A stretch of DNA of 64,000 nt from Rickettsiaceae bacterium (GCA_029266475.1 JAQSWU010000003.1:39182-103181), one strand, 5' to 3'; numbered from the stretch's first letter, positions 1 to 10,382 are shown. The notes: generated by a model from the letters alone, not told the origin. A program made the numbers and translations.

Positions 1-164
1 ACACTTTCTATTTTTTTACCATTATGGTGACTTTAATTTGAACTTGCCTCATGGTTATTTCACTTATAACCAGTCACTAATAGCCTCTGAACCCTTGCGC
101 TTAGTGGCTATTCTAACTGAAATTAGTATTAATTTGGCTTACTGCTTTAAATATGTTATGCTAA

Positions 165-1463
165 CTATCTTTTGGCCATTGTTTGGAAAGAACGTTCAGT
201 ATGACCGGTATATAGCTGACGAGGCCTTGCAATCTTATGATCCTCATCATCCATCATTTCTTTCCACTGGGCCATCCAGCCTACAGTTCTTGCTACCGCA
301 AAAAGGACAGTATACATTTGCGAAGGAATACCCATTGCTTCATATATAATGCCTGAGTAGAAATCCACATTAGGATAAAGCTTCCTTTCCACGAAATATT
401 CATCACTTAAAGCTATTCTCTCAAGCTCCATAGCAATTTGTAGTAATGGATTATTAGTTTGACCAAGCTCAGAAAATACTTCTTTACAAGTCTCCCTTAA
501 GACTGAAGCACGTGGATCGTAGTTTTTATACACCCTATGACCAAATCCCATAAGTCTAAATGGATCTGTCTTATCTTTTGCTCTTTTAATAAATTCAGGT
601 ATACGGTCAGGAGACTTTATTGCTTTTAGCATATTTAGCACTGCTTCATTAGCTCCACCATGCGCAGGTCCCCAAAGAGATGCTATACCTGCACTAATAC
701 AAGCAAATGGATTTGCACCTGAAGAACCAGCTGTTCTGACCGTTGAAGTTGAAGCATTCTGCTCATGGTCAGCGTGTAGAATAAAAATTTTATTCAAAGC
801 TTTGCTAAAAACTGGGCTTATTTTATATTCTTCACAAGGCGTTGCAAACATCATATGCATGAAGTTTTCAGCAAAATTTAAGCTATTTTTTGGATATATA
901 AAAGGCTGTCCTATAGTGTATTTGTAAGCCATAGCAGCAAGAGTTGGGATCTTAGCAATCATTCTAATAGCAGCATTCTCCCTTTCTTCAGGGTCGGTAA
1001 TATCTAAATAATCATGGTAGAATGAAGATAATGACCCCACAGCCCCTACCATTATTGCCATAGGATGAGCTGATCTTTTAAAACCCCTATATAAATAATG
1101 GAGTTGCTCATGTACCATTGAATGATAAATTACTTTATTATTGAAATCCTCTTGCTGCTTTTTATTAGGCAATTCTCCATTGAGCATCAAATACGCTACT
1201 TCTAGAAAGTCACAATTATCAGCTAAATCTTTTATATTATATCCTCTATGGCGAAGAATGCCATTTTCCCCGTCAATATATGTTATTTTTGATTCGCAAG
1301 AGGCGGTTGACATAAAACCTGGGTCGTAGGTAAAATATCCAGTCTCACTAAAAAGCTTTGTCACATCTATTACATTTGGTCCTATAGAAGCTTCATGTAT
1401 AGGAAGCTTATAAACCTTATCACTAATTTTCAGTTCTGCAAAATTTTGTTTTTCGGATGTCAT
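165..1463 (-). CDS. gltA: Citrate synthase (type II, hexameric-type)
   Basis: Condenses acetyl-CoA with oxaloacetate to citrate, the entry step of the TCA cycle, in the cytoplasm. The 432-residue product has the usual length of proteobacterial GltA and carries the catalytic triad: His268 in GPAHGG, His309 in [12 protein letters not shown], and Asp367 in YPNVDFYSG, nearly the E. coli numbering. The start is supported by a strong AAGGAGG box just upstream (minus strand, near 1470-1477). The gene stands alone, divergent from the ankyrin gene at 1784. The first 164 bases of the window lie downstream of it, and I see no gene there. Identity is not in doubt. Confidence 0.97.
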   Translation of the reverse strand: MTSEKQNFAELKISDKVYKLPIHEASIGPNVIDVTKLFSETGYFTYDPGFMSTASCESKITYIDGENGILRHRGYNIKDLADNCDFLEVAYLMLNGELPNKKQQEDFNNKVIYHSMVHEQLHYLYRGFKRSAHPMAIMVGAVGSLSSFYHDYLDITDPEERENAAIRMIAKIPTLAAMAYKYTIGQPFIYPKNSLNFAENFMHMMFATPCEEYKISPVFSKALNKIFILHADHEQNASTSTVRTAGSSGANPFACISAGIASLWGPAHGGANEAVLNMLKAIKSPDRIPEFIKRAKDKTDPFRLMGFGHRVYKNYDPRASVLRETCKEVFSELGQTNNPLLQIAMELERIALSDEYFVERKLYPNVDFYSGIIYEAMGIPSQMYTVLFAVARTVGWMAQWKEMMDDEDHKIARPRQLYTGHTERSFQTMAKR

Positions 1464-1508
1464 ATTAGCCTCCTTAAGCTAGGGCATATTGCATTTTTCT
1501 TAATGAAT

Positions 1509-1538
1509 AGTATAAAGGAATTTTTTGCTGCAGCGCAA
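1509..1538 (-). promoter_or_regulatory. Candidate sigma-70 promoter of gltA
   Basis: On the minus strand TTGCGC (-35) is followed after 18 bases by TATACT (-10), about 45 bases ahead of the gltA start codon. Both hexamers are close to consensus. This is a by-eye prediction in AT-rich DNA, where chance matches are common. Confidence 0.45.
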
Positions 1539-1783
1539 CCAAATTCTACTATATTATATATAAAAATATAACGAAATATTATTTAAGTAACATTAATTAG
1601 TTATTTGTTAATATCGCTTTAAAATTTTTCCAAATCAGAAAGACACATCGCGCCGATAAGACATTCTAGTTCTTTAGCATTATTATTGCGTTTGAGATTA
1701 ATCCTTAATATAAGCAAATAGCTTATCTAGAAATATTTTTTAAGCGCCATCCGGAATGTCGACAATAATTTATACGCTTTAAT
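1539..1783. other. Intergenic stretch between gltA and ankyrin gene 1
   Basis: This AT-rich spacer between divergent genes must hold the promoter of the ankyrin gene at 1784, but I cannot single one out. I see no ORF, RNA gene or copy of the window's repeat families in it. Confidence 0.4.
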
Positions 1784-3868
1784 ATGCATTATATAAAATA
1801 TTTCGTTCTTATTTGGAATTTAACGGTTTATAGTATATACGCTTATATAAAAAGCCTTCCAGAGTCTGAAGAAGCTATAAAAAGTTTTGATATCAAATCT
1901 CTGCGGCTCCATATAAAATATAAACTAAATATTAATAAGCAAGATTCTGAAAGGAGTACACTTCTTCACATCGCAATTGCAAACGACAATTTTTTAGCTA
2001 TAAAATTACTTTTTGAGCATGGAGCAGATCCAAATATTTATTCTAGATATTATGAAACACCTTTAAAGCAGGCGATAATCAAAAAGAACTATGCATTGGT
2101 AAAATTATTACTAGAGAATGGAGCCAATCCTAATCAAAAAATTATTAATGCTTATCCTATAGATATAGCTATTGAGAAAGCCGATATGAACATAATTGAG
2201 CTTTTACTTAAATATGGAGCATTTCCAAATATAGAGCAAACTATACCTACTCTACATAAAGCTTATGACAAGCACTCTAACAACACTAGAAAGATTTTAA
2301 ATATATTTTTCAAACATGGGATCGACCTTAACAAATTAGATCAAAATGGTAACTCACTTTTAAACCTGGTTATTAATGAAGAAGACCTTAATCTCGCTAA
2401 TTTCCTGTTAAAGCATGGTGCAAACCCTAATATAGAAGAATTATTCATAACTCCACTAAACCATGCCATAAAGAATAAAGATATGAGACTTATCCATTTA
2501 CTACTCAAGTATAACGCTGACCCTCAATTAACTGACAAGGATAATGGATATACAGCCCTGCACTGTGCCGTACTTGAGAGGAGCTTAAAGATAATAAAAC
2601 TGTTACTGAAGCATAGTAAGAACCCACAAGAATTGATTAACACCCCAAGCAGAAAGGGTGATTGGCCTCTCCACCTAGCAGTTGAGTCGGGGGATTTGCA
2701 TAATGTTAAAGTTTTAATCAAGAATGGAGCATTAGTAGATTGCGTTGACAACGATGGCCTCTCGCCTTTATTCATAGCCTCAGCAAAGGGCAATTTAAAA
2801 ATAATGGATTTTTTAACTAAACAAGGGGCTGATATCTATAGAACTATTCCTGGACGCGATAACATACTCCATAATACTATAAGTTGCTTTAGAAGAGGTT
2901 TAAATGGCCCGCAAAAACTTGCAACGGTAAAACTGCTTATCGAAAAAGGCTTTGATTTAAATGAAAACAATCGCTATGACGAACCACTACTGTATATCTT
3001 AATAAGAAATCAGGATTATAAGATTGCAAGTCTACTACTTGAAAATGGAGCAGATATAAAATTATTAAACTCCTATAGACCTTGTAATTCTAAAAAACAA
3101 CAAGCATTCTTTAAAGTTGCTGAATCTTTATTGAGAGAAAGGGACCTTGAAATCACTAAAGAGAATAAGGATTTCATACTTCCAGCTTTAATCGGTCAGT
3201 TAATCAAAGCTAATAACAAAGACATAGAATCAGTAAAATATATATGTACTGCCATAAATCAAATTAAGCTACTCTTCCCAGATAAAAACATATTAGAGTT
3301 AATCTATTTTGCTAATAAAGGGAGCATAATAGATGTCATTGAAATAATAAAGATGATTGATGCTGGGAAACATTTCTCTTTATCTGACTTTTATGAGATC
3401 ATGAAATACCATCTAAGCAATATTAAGACGATTAAATGCCCTGATTTAACTGATTACATAAACAAATTAAAAGCAGCTATTAAAGATTTAGAACTATACT
3501 TCTATTACCCGGATAACAATGAACCTGAGCAGATTTCTAGTTTATACCAAATGTTGAATAGGGAATATTTTAAAAAAAGTAATTTAATAAACCTTGCGGC
3601 TAAAGCTATTTTAAATGCAGTAATAGCTGGAGAGACTACCATAGAAGAGCTAATCCCTTTAACCAAACTTACCCATCAAGAAAATTCTTTTCTAAGGATA
3701 TTAAAACAAAATAATTTTATACTAAGCCAAGAACAAGCAATCGTAAAAAATAATTATATTGAGCTAGAAGCTAAATCTCCAGCCTTTAAGGTCGCTTTTG
3801 AAAACCAACAAGAATTAGTAGCATTAAATAATATATCAATTAGTGGGCAAATAGAACAATTTAGCTAA
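1784..3868 (+). CDS. Ankyrin-repeat protein 1 (694 aa)
   Basis: Probable host-interaction protein; the exact role is unknown. About eleven ankyrin repeats can be read from residue ~58 to ~430, with the typical TPLH..A and LL..GADPN signatures. The first ~20 residues are hydrophobic (KYFVLIWNLTVYSIYAYI) and may be a signal or membrane segment. Residues ~460-690 hold no repeats. The stretch from ~460 (ENKDFILPALIGQL) resembles the equivalent region of the ankyrin protein at 53148 (QNKELILSALTGQL), suggesting a shared C-terminal domain. No clear ribosome-binding site precedes the ATG, so a later start is possible. The gene is followed by a degenerate R1 repeat. Secretion as an effector is inferred from the family, not seen. 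Confidence 0.85.
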   Translation: MHYIKYFVLIWNLTVYSIYAYIKSLPESEEAIKSFDIKSLRLHIKYKLNINKQDSERSTLLHIAIANDNFLAIKLLFEHGADPNIYSRYYETPLKQAIIKKNYALVKLLLENGANPNQKIINAYPIDIAIEKADMNIIELLLKYGAFPNIEQTIPTLHKAYDKHSNNTRKILNIFFKHGIDLNKLDQNGNSLLNLVINEEDLNLANFLLKHGANPNIEELFITPLNHAIKNKDMRLIHLLLKYNADPQLTDKDNGYTALHCAVLERSLKIIKLLLKHSKNPQELINTPSRKGDWPLHLAVESGDLHNVKVLIKNGALVDCVDNDGLSPLFIASAKGNLKIMDFLTKQGADIYRTIPGRDNILHNTISCFRRGLNGPQKLATVKLLIEKGFDLNENNRYDEPLLYILIRNQDYKIASLLLENGADIKLLNSYRPCNSKKQQAFFKVAESLLRERDLEITKENKDFILPALIGQLIKANNKDIESVKYICTAINQIKLLFPDKNILELIYFANKGSIIDVIEIIKMIDAGKHFSLSDFYEIMKYHLSNIKTIKCPDLTDYINKLKAAIKDLELYFYYPDNNEPEQISSLYQMLNREYFKKSNLINLAAKAILNAVIAGETTIEELIPLTKLTHQENSFLRILKQNNFILSQEQAIVKNNYIELEAKSPAFKVAFENQQELVALNNISISGQIEQFS

Positions 3869-3905
3869 AAAATACTATCAAGAATTCACTATTAAAAAAG
3901 GTTAA

Positions 3906-4052
3906 TAGACTCTTTCGAAGCTTGCTTTTGGTAGAGGATTTGAAGAAAACTTGAAACAAAGAACCGTATTAGACTCATAGCTACATGAAGATTCGAGCAC
4001 CGAATCAACATGTAAATTAACAGCAGAAGTACAGCCTCAAAAGAATTCAATC
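3906..4052 (-). repeat. R1 repeat, degenerate copy
   Basis: This stretch is alignable along its whole length to the R1 copies at 10484 and 27038 (shared blocks include ACTTGAAACAAAGAACC and a CATGA.GATT.GAGCACCGAA-like segment), but it has many substitutions and its right terminus is eroded. It occupies most of the 344-base gap between two ankyrin genes. I see nothing else in the remainder apart from the ribosome-binding site of the next gene. Confidence 0.6.
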
Positions 4053-4215
4053 ATATAGGTGGTTATTAAATCATAGCGGACATAATCGTTTGATCCTAGC
4101 AACAGCTTTTTCTTTTATGCGAATTTCTTATAACCTAAATATTGTGTTTTGATGAGACTTCTTTATAGCAGTTAAGTAAATAGTTTCTACAATAAGGTTA
4201 CAAGAAGGAGATATG

Positions 4216-5370
4216 ATGTCACTTACTGATTACTTGTATAGTTTATATACTCAGCTTATATATAAATATTACTCTTATTGTGATAATGATGGGTTGAGCG
4301 CTTTGCAGATTGCTATTGCTAATAAGGACAAAGAAGCTGTTAAAATACTTATTGAGTCAGGCGAAGACACAAATTATAAAGATAAACTTGGTAGATATCC
4401 TCTTTATTTCGCAACGGGCGATTGGCCTAAGAGAGATATTTTAGAACTACTTTTAAAGCATGGCGCTAATCCTAACTATTCGAGCATAAACGATGACTTA
4501 CCGCTAAATAGCGCAGTAAAAACACAATCTATCGATTATGTAAAGCTTATGCTTAAGTATGGAGCAAATCCCAATAAGGAAGGGAAATATGGAGCAACCC
4601 CTCTGCATATTGCCGCCAAACTAGATAACACAGAGATTATAAAGTTGCTAGTTAATACTGAAACGGATTTAAATAAATCCTCAATATTGTTAGGTTGGAC
4701 TCCTTTGCATGAGGCAGCCGAGTATGGTTCTATAAAAGCTATTCATATACTTAAGAAGCATAGCTATGCGACTTTTAATTATACTCCTCTTCAAGTAGCA
4801 GCCATTTGGGGGTCTCTAAAAGCCATAGAGCAGCTTATCTCTTTAGGGGCGGATGCAAATAAAGCTGAAACTGGAAGCTTTAAACCTATTCAACTAGCTG
4901 CGATACAAGGGCACTACGAAGCTGTGAGAGTTCTGCACAAACTTGGCGCTACCCCCTTGCTGAAGATTAATGAGAATTACTCAGTATTGGATATAGTTTT
5001 AAAATCACCCGCACCTTTAACTAAAGAAGCTAAGTTAAAGTTATTGAATCTTATGGAAGGTAGTTGCGCAAGCCTTTCAAACTCTGAAGAAAATATAATT
5101 GAACTTAATATTCTAATAAGTGAAAAGTTTCCTATTATACAAAAATCAATAGAAAATAAGCTTGATCAACATATTAAATATAAGTATGGCATTAATGAAC
5201 TAGATAAGGAAATTTTTGCGCAGGAATTCGATAATACCCCAGATGAAGTGCAGGCAAATCAGGAAGCAAATGAGATTACTTTCGAAACAAAGATAGATAT
5301 CGAGGAAACATTAAATCCAGATACTCATAAGTGTCATGAGCTTGAATGTCTAGGCAGTATTGAATTATAA
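4216..5370 (+). CDS. Ankyrin-repeat protein 2 (~384 aa)
   Basis: Seven ankyrin repeats span residues ~25-260 (SALQIAIANKDKEAVKIL, TPLHIAAKLDNTEIIKLL, TPLHEAAEYGSIKAIHIL and others). An acidic, repeat-free tail of ~120 residues follows. Two consecutive ATG codons lie at 4213 and 4216. The AAGGAG box ends at 4210, giving spacers of 2 and 5 bases, so the second ATG is the better start. There is no signal peptide or membrane segment. It is in tandem with another ankyrin gene, which suggests an old local duplication, although the repeats differ clearly. Molecular target unknown; an effector or scaffold role is inference. Confidence 0.85.
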   Translation: MSLTDYLYSLYTQLIYKYYSYCDNDGLSALQIAIANKDKEAVKILIESGEDTNYKDKLGRYPLYFATGDWPKRDILELLLKHGANPNYSSINDDLPLNSAVKTQSIDYVKLMLKYGANPNKEGKYGATPLHIAAKLDNTEIIKLLVNTETDLNKSSILLGWTPLHEAAEYGSIKAIHILKKHSYATFNYTPLQVAAIWGSLKAIEQLISLGADANKAETGSFKPIQLAAIQGHYEAVRVLHKLGATPLLKINENYSVLDIVLKSPAPLTKEAKLKLLNLMEGSCASLSNSEENIIELNILISEKFPIIQKSIENKLDQHIKYKYGINELDKEIFAQEFDNTPDEVQANQEANEITFETKIDIEETLNPDTHKCHELECLGSIEL

Positions 5371-5538
5371 GACGCCTCTGTATCATATCCTCTTAAGCCT
5401 TCTTAAAAGTCAATAGTTCAATCTTTAATGTAACTCATTTACATCTGAGGCAACTTATAATATGTAATTACCCGTTATCGATTTAAGTTTTGCTTTAAGC
5501 TTGAAGCGAAAATGCTAAGATAAACTTAATAAACTAGT

Positions 5539-5566
5539 TTGCTTTTGAGTATTTTCGTGCTAAATT
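5539..5566 (+). promoter_or_regulatory. Candidate promoter of clpX
   Basis: TTGCTT is followed after 16 bases by TAAATT, which is preceded by TG one base away (extended -10). It lies about 85 bases ahead of the clpX start. The match is modest. Confidence 0.3.
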
Positions 5567-5649
5567 ATTGTATTTAGATCTAAGTAATAATTAGAGTAAG
5601 TAGGCTCTAAAATATTTTGTTCCCAACCATTAAATGAAGAATTATTTCT

Positions 5650-6915
5650 ATGGCAAATACGAAAGATACAGACAATAAAACAAGCCTTAATTGTTCTTTT
5701 TGTGGAAAGAGCCAACGAGAAGTTACGAAACTTATTGCAGGCCCAACTGTATTCATTTGTGACGAATGCGTTGAGCTTTGCGTTGATATTATTAAAGAAG
5801 AATCAAAGAATCTAGTTAAAAAAGTTTCTTCAACCCCAACTCCAAAAGAGATACATAAAATATTAGACGAATATGTAGTAGGACAAGATAAAGCTAAGAA
5901 GATTTTATCTGTTGGTGTTTATAATCATTACAAAAGATTAGAAAATCTCGATGAAGGTAACAACGATGTAGAGCTTAGTAAGTCAAATATTCTTATAATT
6001 GGCCCAACAGGCTCTGGGAAAACCTTGTTAGCGCAGACACTCGCTCGTATATTAGACGTGCCATTTACTATGGCTGACGCTACTTGCTTAACAGAAGCTG
6101 GCTATGTTGGCGAAGACGTAGAGAATATCCTGCTCCGCTTACTGCAAGCAGCAGATTATAATGTTGAAAAAGCCCAAAGAGGTATTGTCTACATTGATGA
6201 GGTAGATAAAATTTCTAGAAAATCTGAAAACCCTTCTATTACACGCGACGTTTCAGGTGAAGGGGTGCAGCAAGCATTACTTAAAATAATGGAAGGCACC
6301 GTAGCTTCTGTTCCACCCCAAGGGGGCAGGAAACATCCTCAGCAAGATTTCCTGCAAATAGATACTACTAATATCTTATTCCTTTGCGGTGGTGCATTTG
6401 TTGGACTTGAGAAAATTATCCAACAAAGAACTTCTAAAAACTCTATTGGCTTTGGTGCTAATGTTAAAAATAGTAAAGACCTTAAAACAGGTGAAGCACT
6501 CCAAGACCTAGATATAGAAGACCTTGTAAAGTTTGGTATGATACCTGAATTCATTGGGAGGCTACCAGTTATTGCAACCCTAGAAGATCTCGATAAAAAA
6601 GCACTTATTGATATATTAACTACGCCTAAAAATGCTCTTGTTAAACAATATCAAAAATTATTCCAAATGGATGAGGTTGACTTAGTATTTGAACCAACTG
6701 CCCTTGAAATGATCGCTGATAAAGCGATAGAAAGAAAAACAGGAGCAAGAGGGCTGCGTGCGATTATTGAACAGATCCTGTTAGATAGTATGTTCGATAT
6801 TGATCAATATAAGGGCTCTCAAGTAATAGTAACACCAGAGGTGATCAGCCAAAAGGCTAAGCCTATCATAAAATTAAAAAGTTACCCTTCAAAAGGGGTC
6901 AAGAAGAAAGCATAA
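5650..6915 (+). CDS. clpX: ATP-dependent unfoldase ClpX
   Basis: Unfolds tagged proteins and feeds them to ClpP. The 421-residue protein is full length. It has an N-terminal zinc-binding domain with Cys15, Cys18, Cys37 and Cys40, Walker A GPTGSGKT at 118-125, pore loop GYVG at 151-154, Walker B VYIDEVDK near 180-187, and the sensor-II stretch KTGARGLR near the C-terminus. clpP, often directly upstream in other bacteria, is not here; an ankyrin gene is. The other parts of the same pathway, the tmRNA (23080) and the SspB adaptor (37683), are also in this window. amgK follows after 24 bases and may be cotranscribed. Confidence 0.97.
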   Translation: MANTKDTDNKTSLNCSFCGKSQREVTKLIAGPTVFICDECVELCVDIIKEESKNLVKKVSSTPTPKEIHKILDEYVVGQDKAKKILSVGVYNHYKRLENLDEGNNDVELSKSNILIIGPTGSGKTLLAQTLARILDVPFTMADATCLTEAGYVGEDVENILLRLLQAADYNVEKAQRGIVYIDEVDKISRKSENPSITRDVSGEGVQQALLKIMEGTVASVPPQGGRKHPQQDFLQIDTTNILFLCGGAFVGLEKIIQQRTSKNSIGFGANVKNSKDLKTGEALQDLDIEDLVKFGMIPEFIGRLPVIATLEDLDKKALIDILTTPKNALVKQYQKLFQMDEVDLVFEPTALEMIADKAIERKTGARGLRAIIEQILLDSMFDIDQYKGSQVIVTPEVISQKAKPIIKLKSYPSKGVKKKA

Positions 6916-6939
6916 GATAACTTTAAGGCAAGGGTAAAT

Positions 6940-7959
6940 ATGGCTGTTGCTGCGACTAATAACGCTCCTAACGACATTACAAGAGAAAAGTTAAAACGAG
7001 AATTTATTGAACGTAATGGGTATGGGAGCTTTGACGTTGTCAACCTTCCTGCCGATGCATCATTTAGAACCTATGCTCGACTAATTAAGGGAGAAGAATC
7101 CTTCATTTTAATGGATTCTCCTCCTGAACATTATAACCTTGAGCCATTTGTTAAAATTGGCACTCACTTACTTAATGCAGGATTTTCAGCTCCTAAACTC
7201 TTTGAGCAGGATCATGAAAATGGCTTTATGATTCTTGAAGACTTAGGTACAGTTAGCGTTAACAACCTCTTGAGTAGCGATGGCTCTAAAGAGACTGAGG
7301 AACTAATCTACAAAAAGATAATAAGGTTATTAATTCAGATTCAGGAAACGCCTGCCCCGAAAGGCTTAAGCCTTTACACTAAAGAACTGCTGATTAAGGA
7401 AGCAGAAATTTTTCTAGATTGGTTTTTACCTATTCTGCACGGTGAAGCCACTGCTTATGATCTCAAAGAAGAATATAGTTATTTGTGGAATAAAATCTTT
7501 AACTCGATTGATTTAAAGGAAGAATGTCTAACCCTACGAGACTTTCACGTTGATAATTTAATGTACATGGAAGAGCGCAATAATCTTAATCAAATTGGCT
7601 TACTAGATTTTCAAGATGCACTTATTGGCTCGCCTGCTTATGATCTAGTATCTCTTGTTGAAGATGCAAGACGGGACATTGACGCCACGCTTGCAAGCGA
7701 GCTAATCAACTATTATCTCTCGCTGATTCCAGCTTATAATCGTAAAGATTTTTTAGCCCAATATTCTATTTTAGGTGCTCAAAGAAATATACGTATCCTT
7801 GGAGTCTTTGCTAGAAAAGCCACTAGAGATAAAAATTCACGTTATTTAAGCTTTGTCCCAAGAGTAAGGAAACATCTAGATAAGGACCTAACACATCCTT
7901 TACTCGCGCCACTAAAAGACTGGCTGAACAAAGTTGCGCCTCAACAAAAATTCTTATAA
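6940..7959 (+). CDS. amgK: Aminoglycoside-phosphotransferase-fold kinase, probable AmgK (MurNAc/GlcNAc anomeric kinase)
   Basis: AmgK phosphorylates recovered N-acetylmuramic acid at the anomeric carbon in the recycling route that bypasses de novo UDP-MurNAc synthesis. The 339-residue protein has the APH-family catalytic loop RDFHVDNL around residue 205 and the metal-binding LLDFQDA a little further on, followed by PAYDL. Its assignment to AmgK rather than another APH kinase rests largely on the next gene, only 5 bases away, which encodes the MurU-type nucleotidyltransferase. This pairing is the diagnostic amgK-murU arrangement. An AAGGG box precedes the start. In alphaproteobacteria tsaE is often next to this gene; it is not here. 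Confidence 0.85.
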   Translation: MAVAATNNAPNDITREKLKREFIERNGYGSFDVVNLPADASFRTYARLIKGEESFILMDSPPEHYNLEPFVKIGTHLLNAGFSAPKLFEQDHENGFMILEDLGTVSVNNLLSSDGSKETEELIYKKIIRLLIQIQETPAPKGLSLYTKELLIKEAEIFLDWFLPILHGEATAYDLKEEYSYLWNKIFNSIDLKEECLTLRDFHVDNLMYMEERNNLNQIGLLDFQDALIGSPAYDLVSLVEDARRDIDATLASELINYYLSLIPAYNRKDFLAQYSILGAQRNIRILGVFARKATRDKNSRYLSFVPRVRKHLDKDLTHPLLAPLKDWLNKVAPQQKFL

Positions 7960-7964
7960 ATATT

Positions 7965-8699
7965 ATGCACAATCCTGATACAATTATGATTTTTGCAGCA
8001 GGAAAAGGAACTAGAATGTATCCTTTAACTGTTGATACACCCAAACCATTAGTCCATATACTGGGTAAACCTATTTTATACTGGGTACTTGATTTAGTTT
8101 TAACTTATCCCTTCAAAAAAATTATTATTAACACCCATTATTTAGGTGAACAAATCATTGAGGCGGTTGATAGTTACAAGCAAGGAAGGTTAAATATCCC
8201 AGAAATTATTATTTCACACGAGGATGAATTATTAGAGACAGGAGGAGGCTTAAAAAACATTCTAAAATACTGTGATTCAGAGCTAATCTTTACCATTAAT
8301 AGTGATTCAATTCTCATCAGCCAAGAGAACCCGTTTCAAAAGATGCTTAGCGCGTGGAACGGCGATTTAATGGATATTATAATGCTAGTGCACCCGACAG
8401 ATGAAGCAATTGGCTATAGTGGGCGCGGCGACTTTTTCCAAAATAAAAATGGTAGCCTCTATGGTATCGAGTCAGAGCTACGCAAACCTTTCATGAATGC
8501 TGGCGTGCATCTAATCAAAAAAGCCATTGTCGAACAGCAACCGGAAAAAACCTTCTCTTTAAGGAAGTTTTACCTTGATGAATACTACAAAAAAAGAATT
8601 TCCTCAGTTACAAATCATGGTCATTGGCTACATGCTACCCGCCCTGAAGATATAAAAGAAATTGAAGATTACTTAAGACGAAATCTCATCTCAGCTTAG
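7965..8699 (+). CDS. murU: Nucleotidyltransferase, probable MurU (MurNAc-1-phosphate uridylyltransferase)
   Basis: MurU converts MurNAc-1-phosphate and UTP to UDP-MurNAc. The 244-residue product starts with the nucleotidyltransferase signature IFAAGKGTRMYPLT and the downstream TPKPL and GKPIL motifs; NSDS near residue 105 would hold the metal ligand. It belongs to the glucose-1-phosphate thymidylyl/uridylyltransferase fold, and the MurU call depends on adjacency to amgK. The start at 7965 has no good ribosome-binding site, so translation is probably coupled to amgK; an internal ATG at 7986 would also keep the active site. The stop TAG is followed by TAGACCTCT-like bases reminiscent of an R1 end, but the similarity stops there. 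Confidence 0.85.
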   Translation: MHNPDTIMIFAAGKGTRMYPLTVDTPKPLVHILGKPILYWVLDLVLTYPFKKIIINTHYLGEQIIEAVDSYKQGRLNIPEIIISHEDELLETGGGLKNILKYCDSELIFTINSDSILISQENPFQKMLSAWNGDLMDIIMLVHPTDEAIGYSGRGDFFQNKNGSLYGIESELRKPFMNAGVHLIKKAIVEQQPEKTFSLRKFYLDEYYKKRISSVTNHGHWLHATRPEDIKEIEDYLRRNLISA

Positions 8700-8952
8700 A
8701 CCTCTTGTAAATTGATAATTGGAGGGCAAAGCTTAATTCAAAGCAAAGCTATGCATCGAAGAACCTTTGCAGGAAGCGTATTTTATGTGTATTTGACGAT
8801 CAAAACTAAGCCATAACAATTCTTCAAATAAAACAAGTATATAAGATAACTAGCATTTCATTAGAGACCACTTCAGCTCTACTCATGATTTACGAACCTT
8901 AATGGTAACTAAATTTAATATAATAAAATTCGCAATCTTGTTAACAACTATG

Positions 8953-8981
8953 TTGACAAGAAAATTTAGGTTTAGTAAGCT
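8953..8981 (+). promoter_or_regulatory. Candidate promoter of the autotransporter gene
   Basis: A perfect TTGACA lies at 8953-8958; the hexamer 17 bases later (TAAGCT) is a weak -10. It falls in the 339-base gap 8700-9038, in which I see no other feature. Confidence 0.33.
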
Positions 8982-9038
8982 AATTTAGCTTATATGCGTT
9001 TAGATTAATCTTTAATATAGTAAGTCAGGAGTAATAAA

Positions 9039-10382
9039 ATGAAAAAAAGATTATTTTTAGCTAGTGTTCTAGCTTCAACCTTTATGATAAGTAATGCAAA
9101 TGCTACGCCTCCAACTTCTGAATATTTTGAAATAACTAAAGATTCAGCTGATAACATTGAATATAATACAGCTCCATACCCAAACGCTTTTAAAAAAGTA
9201 AGGGAAGATTTTGAAAAAAACTATTTATTACAAAACACAAGAATGGCAGTTTTTAACAAAAAAGTCATTGAAATGGTTAGAGAGGAAATTTTTATAGAAT
9301 CTCCTAAAGAGGAAGATGAGGAGTTATTTTCTCCTCATGATAAACAATCAAATATAAATCAAACAAGATTAACTAAAAAGTATTACATTATTAAAAGTAA
9401 CGGCGAACTGAAGGAGCTTGATGTATCTCAAGGGAAAGTTCGCTTTAACCCACAAGCATTTGTATCAGAAAAGATTTTCGATCAAACCGATTTGATTACA
9501 TCAAATATCACTGACAGGCAAAACCTAACTATGATTAACAATACGACAGGTGCATCTGCTGGTGATGGGTTCAATAATTTTGGGGTATGGTTTAAAGCTA
9601 TCACTTCGCATGCGAAACAAAAACAAGCAAAAAAATATGCAGGATATAAACTTAATCAGAACGGCTTTACAATAGGGGCTGATACAGAGGTTAGCGATCA
9701 AGCAACTCTAGGTATCGCTTATAGCCTGGTAAACTCCAAACAAAAATATAAAGACGACGATAGTAAATTAAGGATGAAATCTAATGTAGGGACTATCTAC
9801 GGAGGACTTGCTTTATCGGATACATTATTTACTAATCTACAGGTTAACGCTGGTAGAACAAAGTTTAAAGCTAAAGATGAGAAAATAAAGGCTAGGCTAT
9901 TAAGCTCGAGAGTAGAGCTTGGCAATAACTTTGATTTAGGGTCATCACTCTACCTAACTCCATCTGTTGCTTTAAAATATGATCAAGTGAATACTAAAGC
10001 ATATACCGAAGAGACGGATTATAAAAAAAGAACTTTTGCTGCACAAAAGATACATAGGACCTCAGGCGAGTTTGGAGTGATGCTTAAGCAAGTGAACTTT
10101 AATGATGACAGTAAAATCATTCCAGAGATCCATGCTAAAGTGTTTCATGCTTTCTCTGGCAAAGTTAAGAATGGCTCTTATGTGGAAGAGATAAATGGTT
10201 TAGACATCCCTAGAGTAGGTACCACGACTTCAACAAAAGCGCCAAAGACGAAATATCAAGTTGGCGGCTCTCTTAATTTTGTTCAAACAAAAGCTGTGGA
10301 GCTAGGTGTAGGGTATGATTACTCATTCAGATCTAAGTATAAAGCGCACACAGGCTCAATTAAGGCTCGTGTAAACTTCTAA
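9039..10382 (+). CDS. Autotransporter beta-barrel outer membrane protein, short passenger
   Basis: Predicted outer-membrane protein. A clear signal peptide (MKKRLFLASVLASTF...NANA, cleavage near residue 22) is followed by a charged, repeat-free passenger of only ~150 residues. The C-terminal ~270 residues form an autotransporter-type barrel: alternating hydrophobic strands from FGVWFKA onward (GFTIGADTEV, ATLGIAYSLV, GTIYGGLAL), ending in the terminal Phe of VNF that the BAM machinery recognises. The barrel size fits the family, while the passenger is much shorter than in rickettsial Sca adhesins. A CAGGAG box precedes the ATG, and a strong terminator follows. Function unknown; surface adhesin or remnant of a larger Sca protein are both possible. 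Confidence 0.85.
   Translation: MKKRLFLASVLASTFMISNANATPPTSEYFEITKDSADNIEYNTAPYPNAFKKVREDFEKNYLLQNTRMAVFNKKVIEMVREEIFIESPKEEDEELFSPHDKQSNINQTRLTKKYYIIKSNGELKELDVSQGKVRFNPQAFVSEKIFDQTDLITSNITDRQNLTMINNTTGASAGDGFNNFGVWFKAITSHAKQKQAKKYAGYKLNQNGFTIGADTEVSDQATLGIAYSLVNSKQKYKDDDSKLRMKSNVGTIYGGLALSDTLFTNLQVNAGRTKFKAKDEKIKARLLSSRVELGNNFDLGSSLYLTPSVALKYDQVNTKAYTEETDYKKRTFAAQKIHRTSGEFGVMLKQVNFNDDSKIIPEIHAKVFHAFSGKVKNGSYVEEINGLDIPRVGTTTSTKAPKTKYQVGGSLNFVQTKAVELGVGYDYSFRSKYKAHTGSIKARVNF

Noticed and set aside
38..349. 103-codon frame on the plus strand at the left edge
   Set aside because: Its second half lies inside gltA on the opposite strand, it lacks a ribosome-binding site, and the sequence is not protein-like.
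8697..8712. Possible R1 start at the stop of murU (TAGACCTCTTGTAAA)
   Set aside because: Only about 14 bases resemble the R1 terminus and nothing after them aligns, so it is likely chance or too decayed to call.
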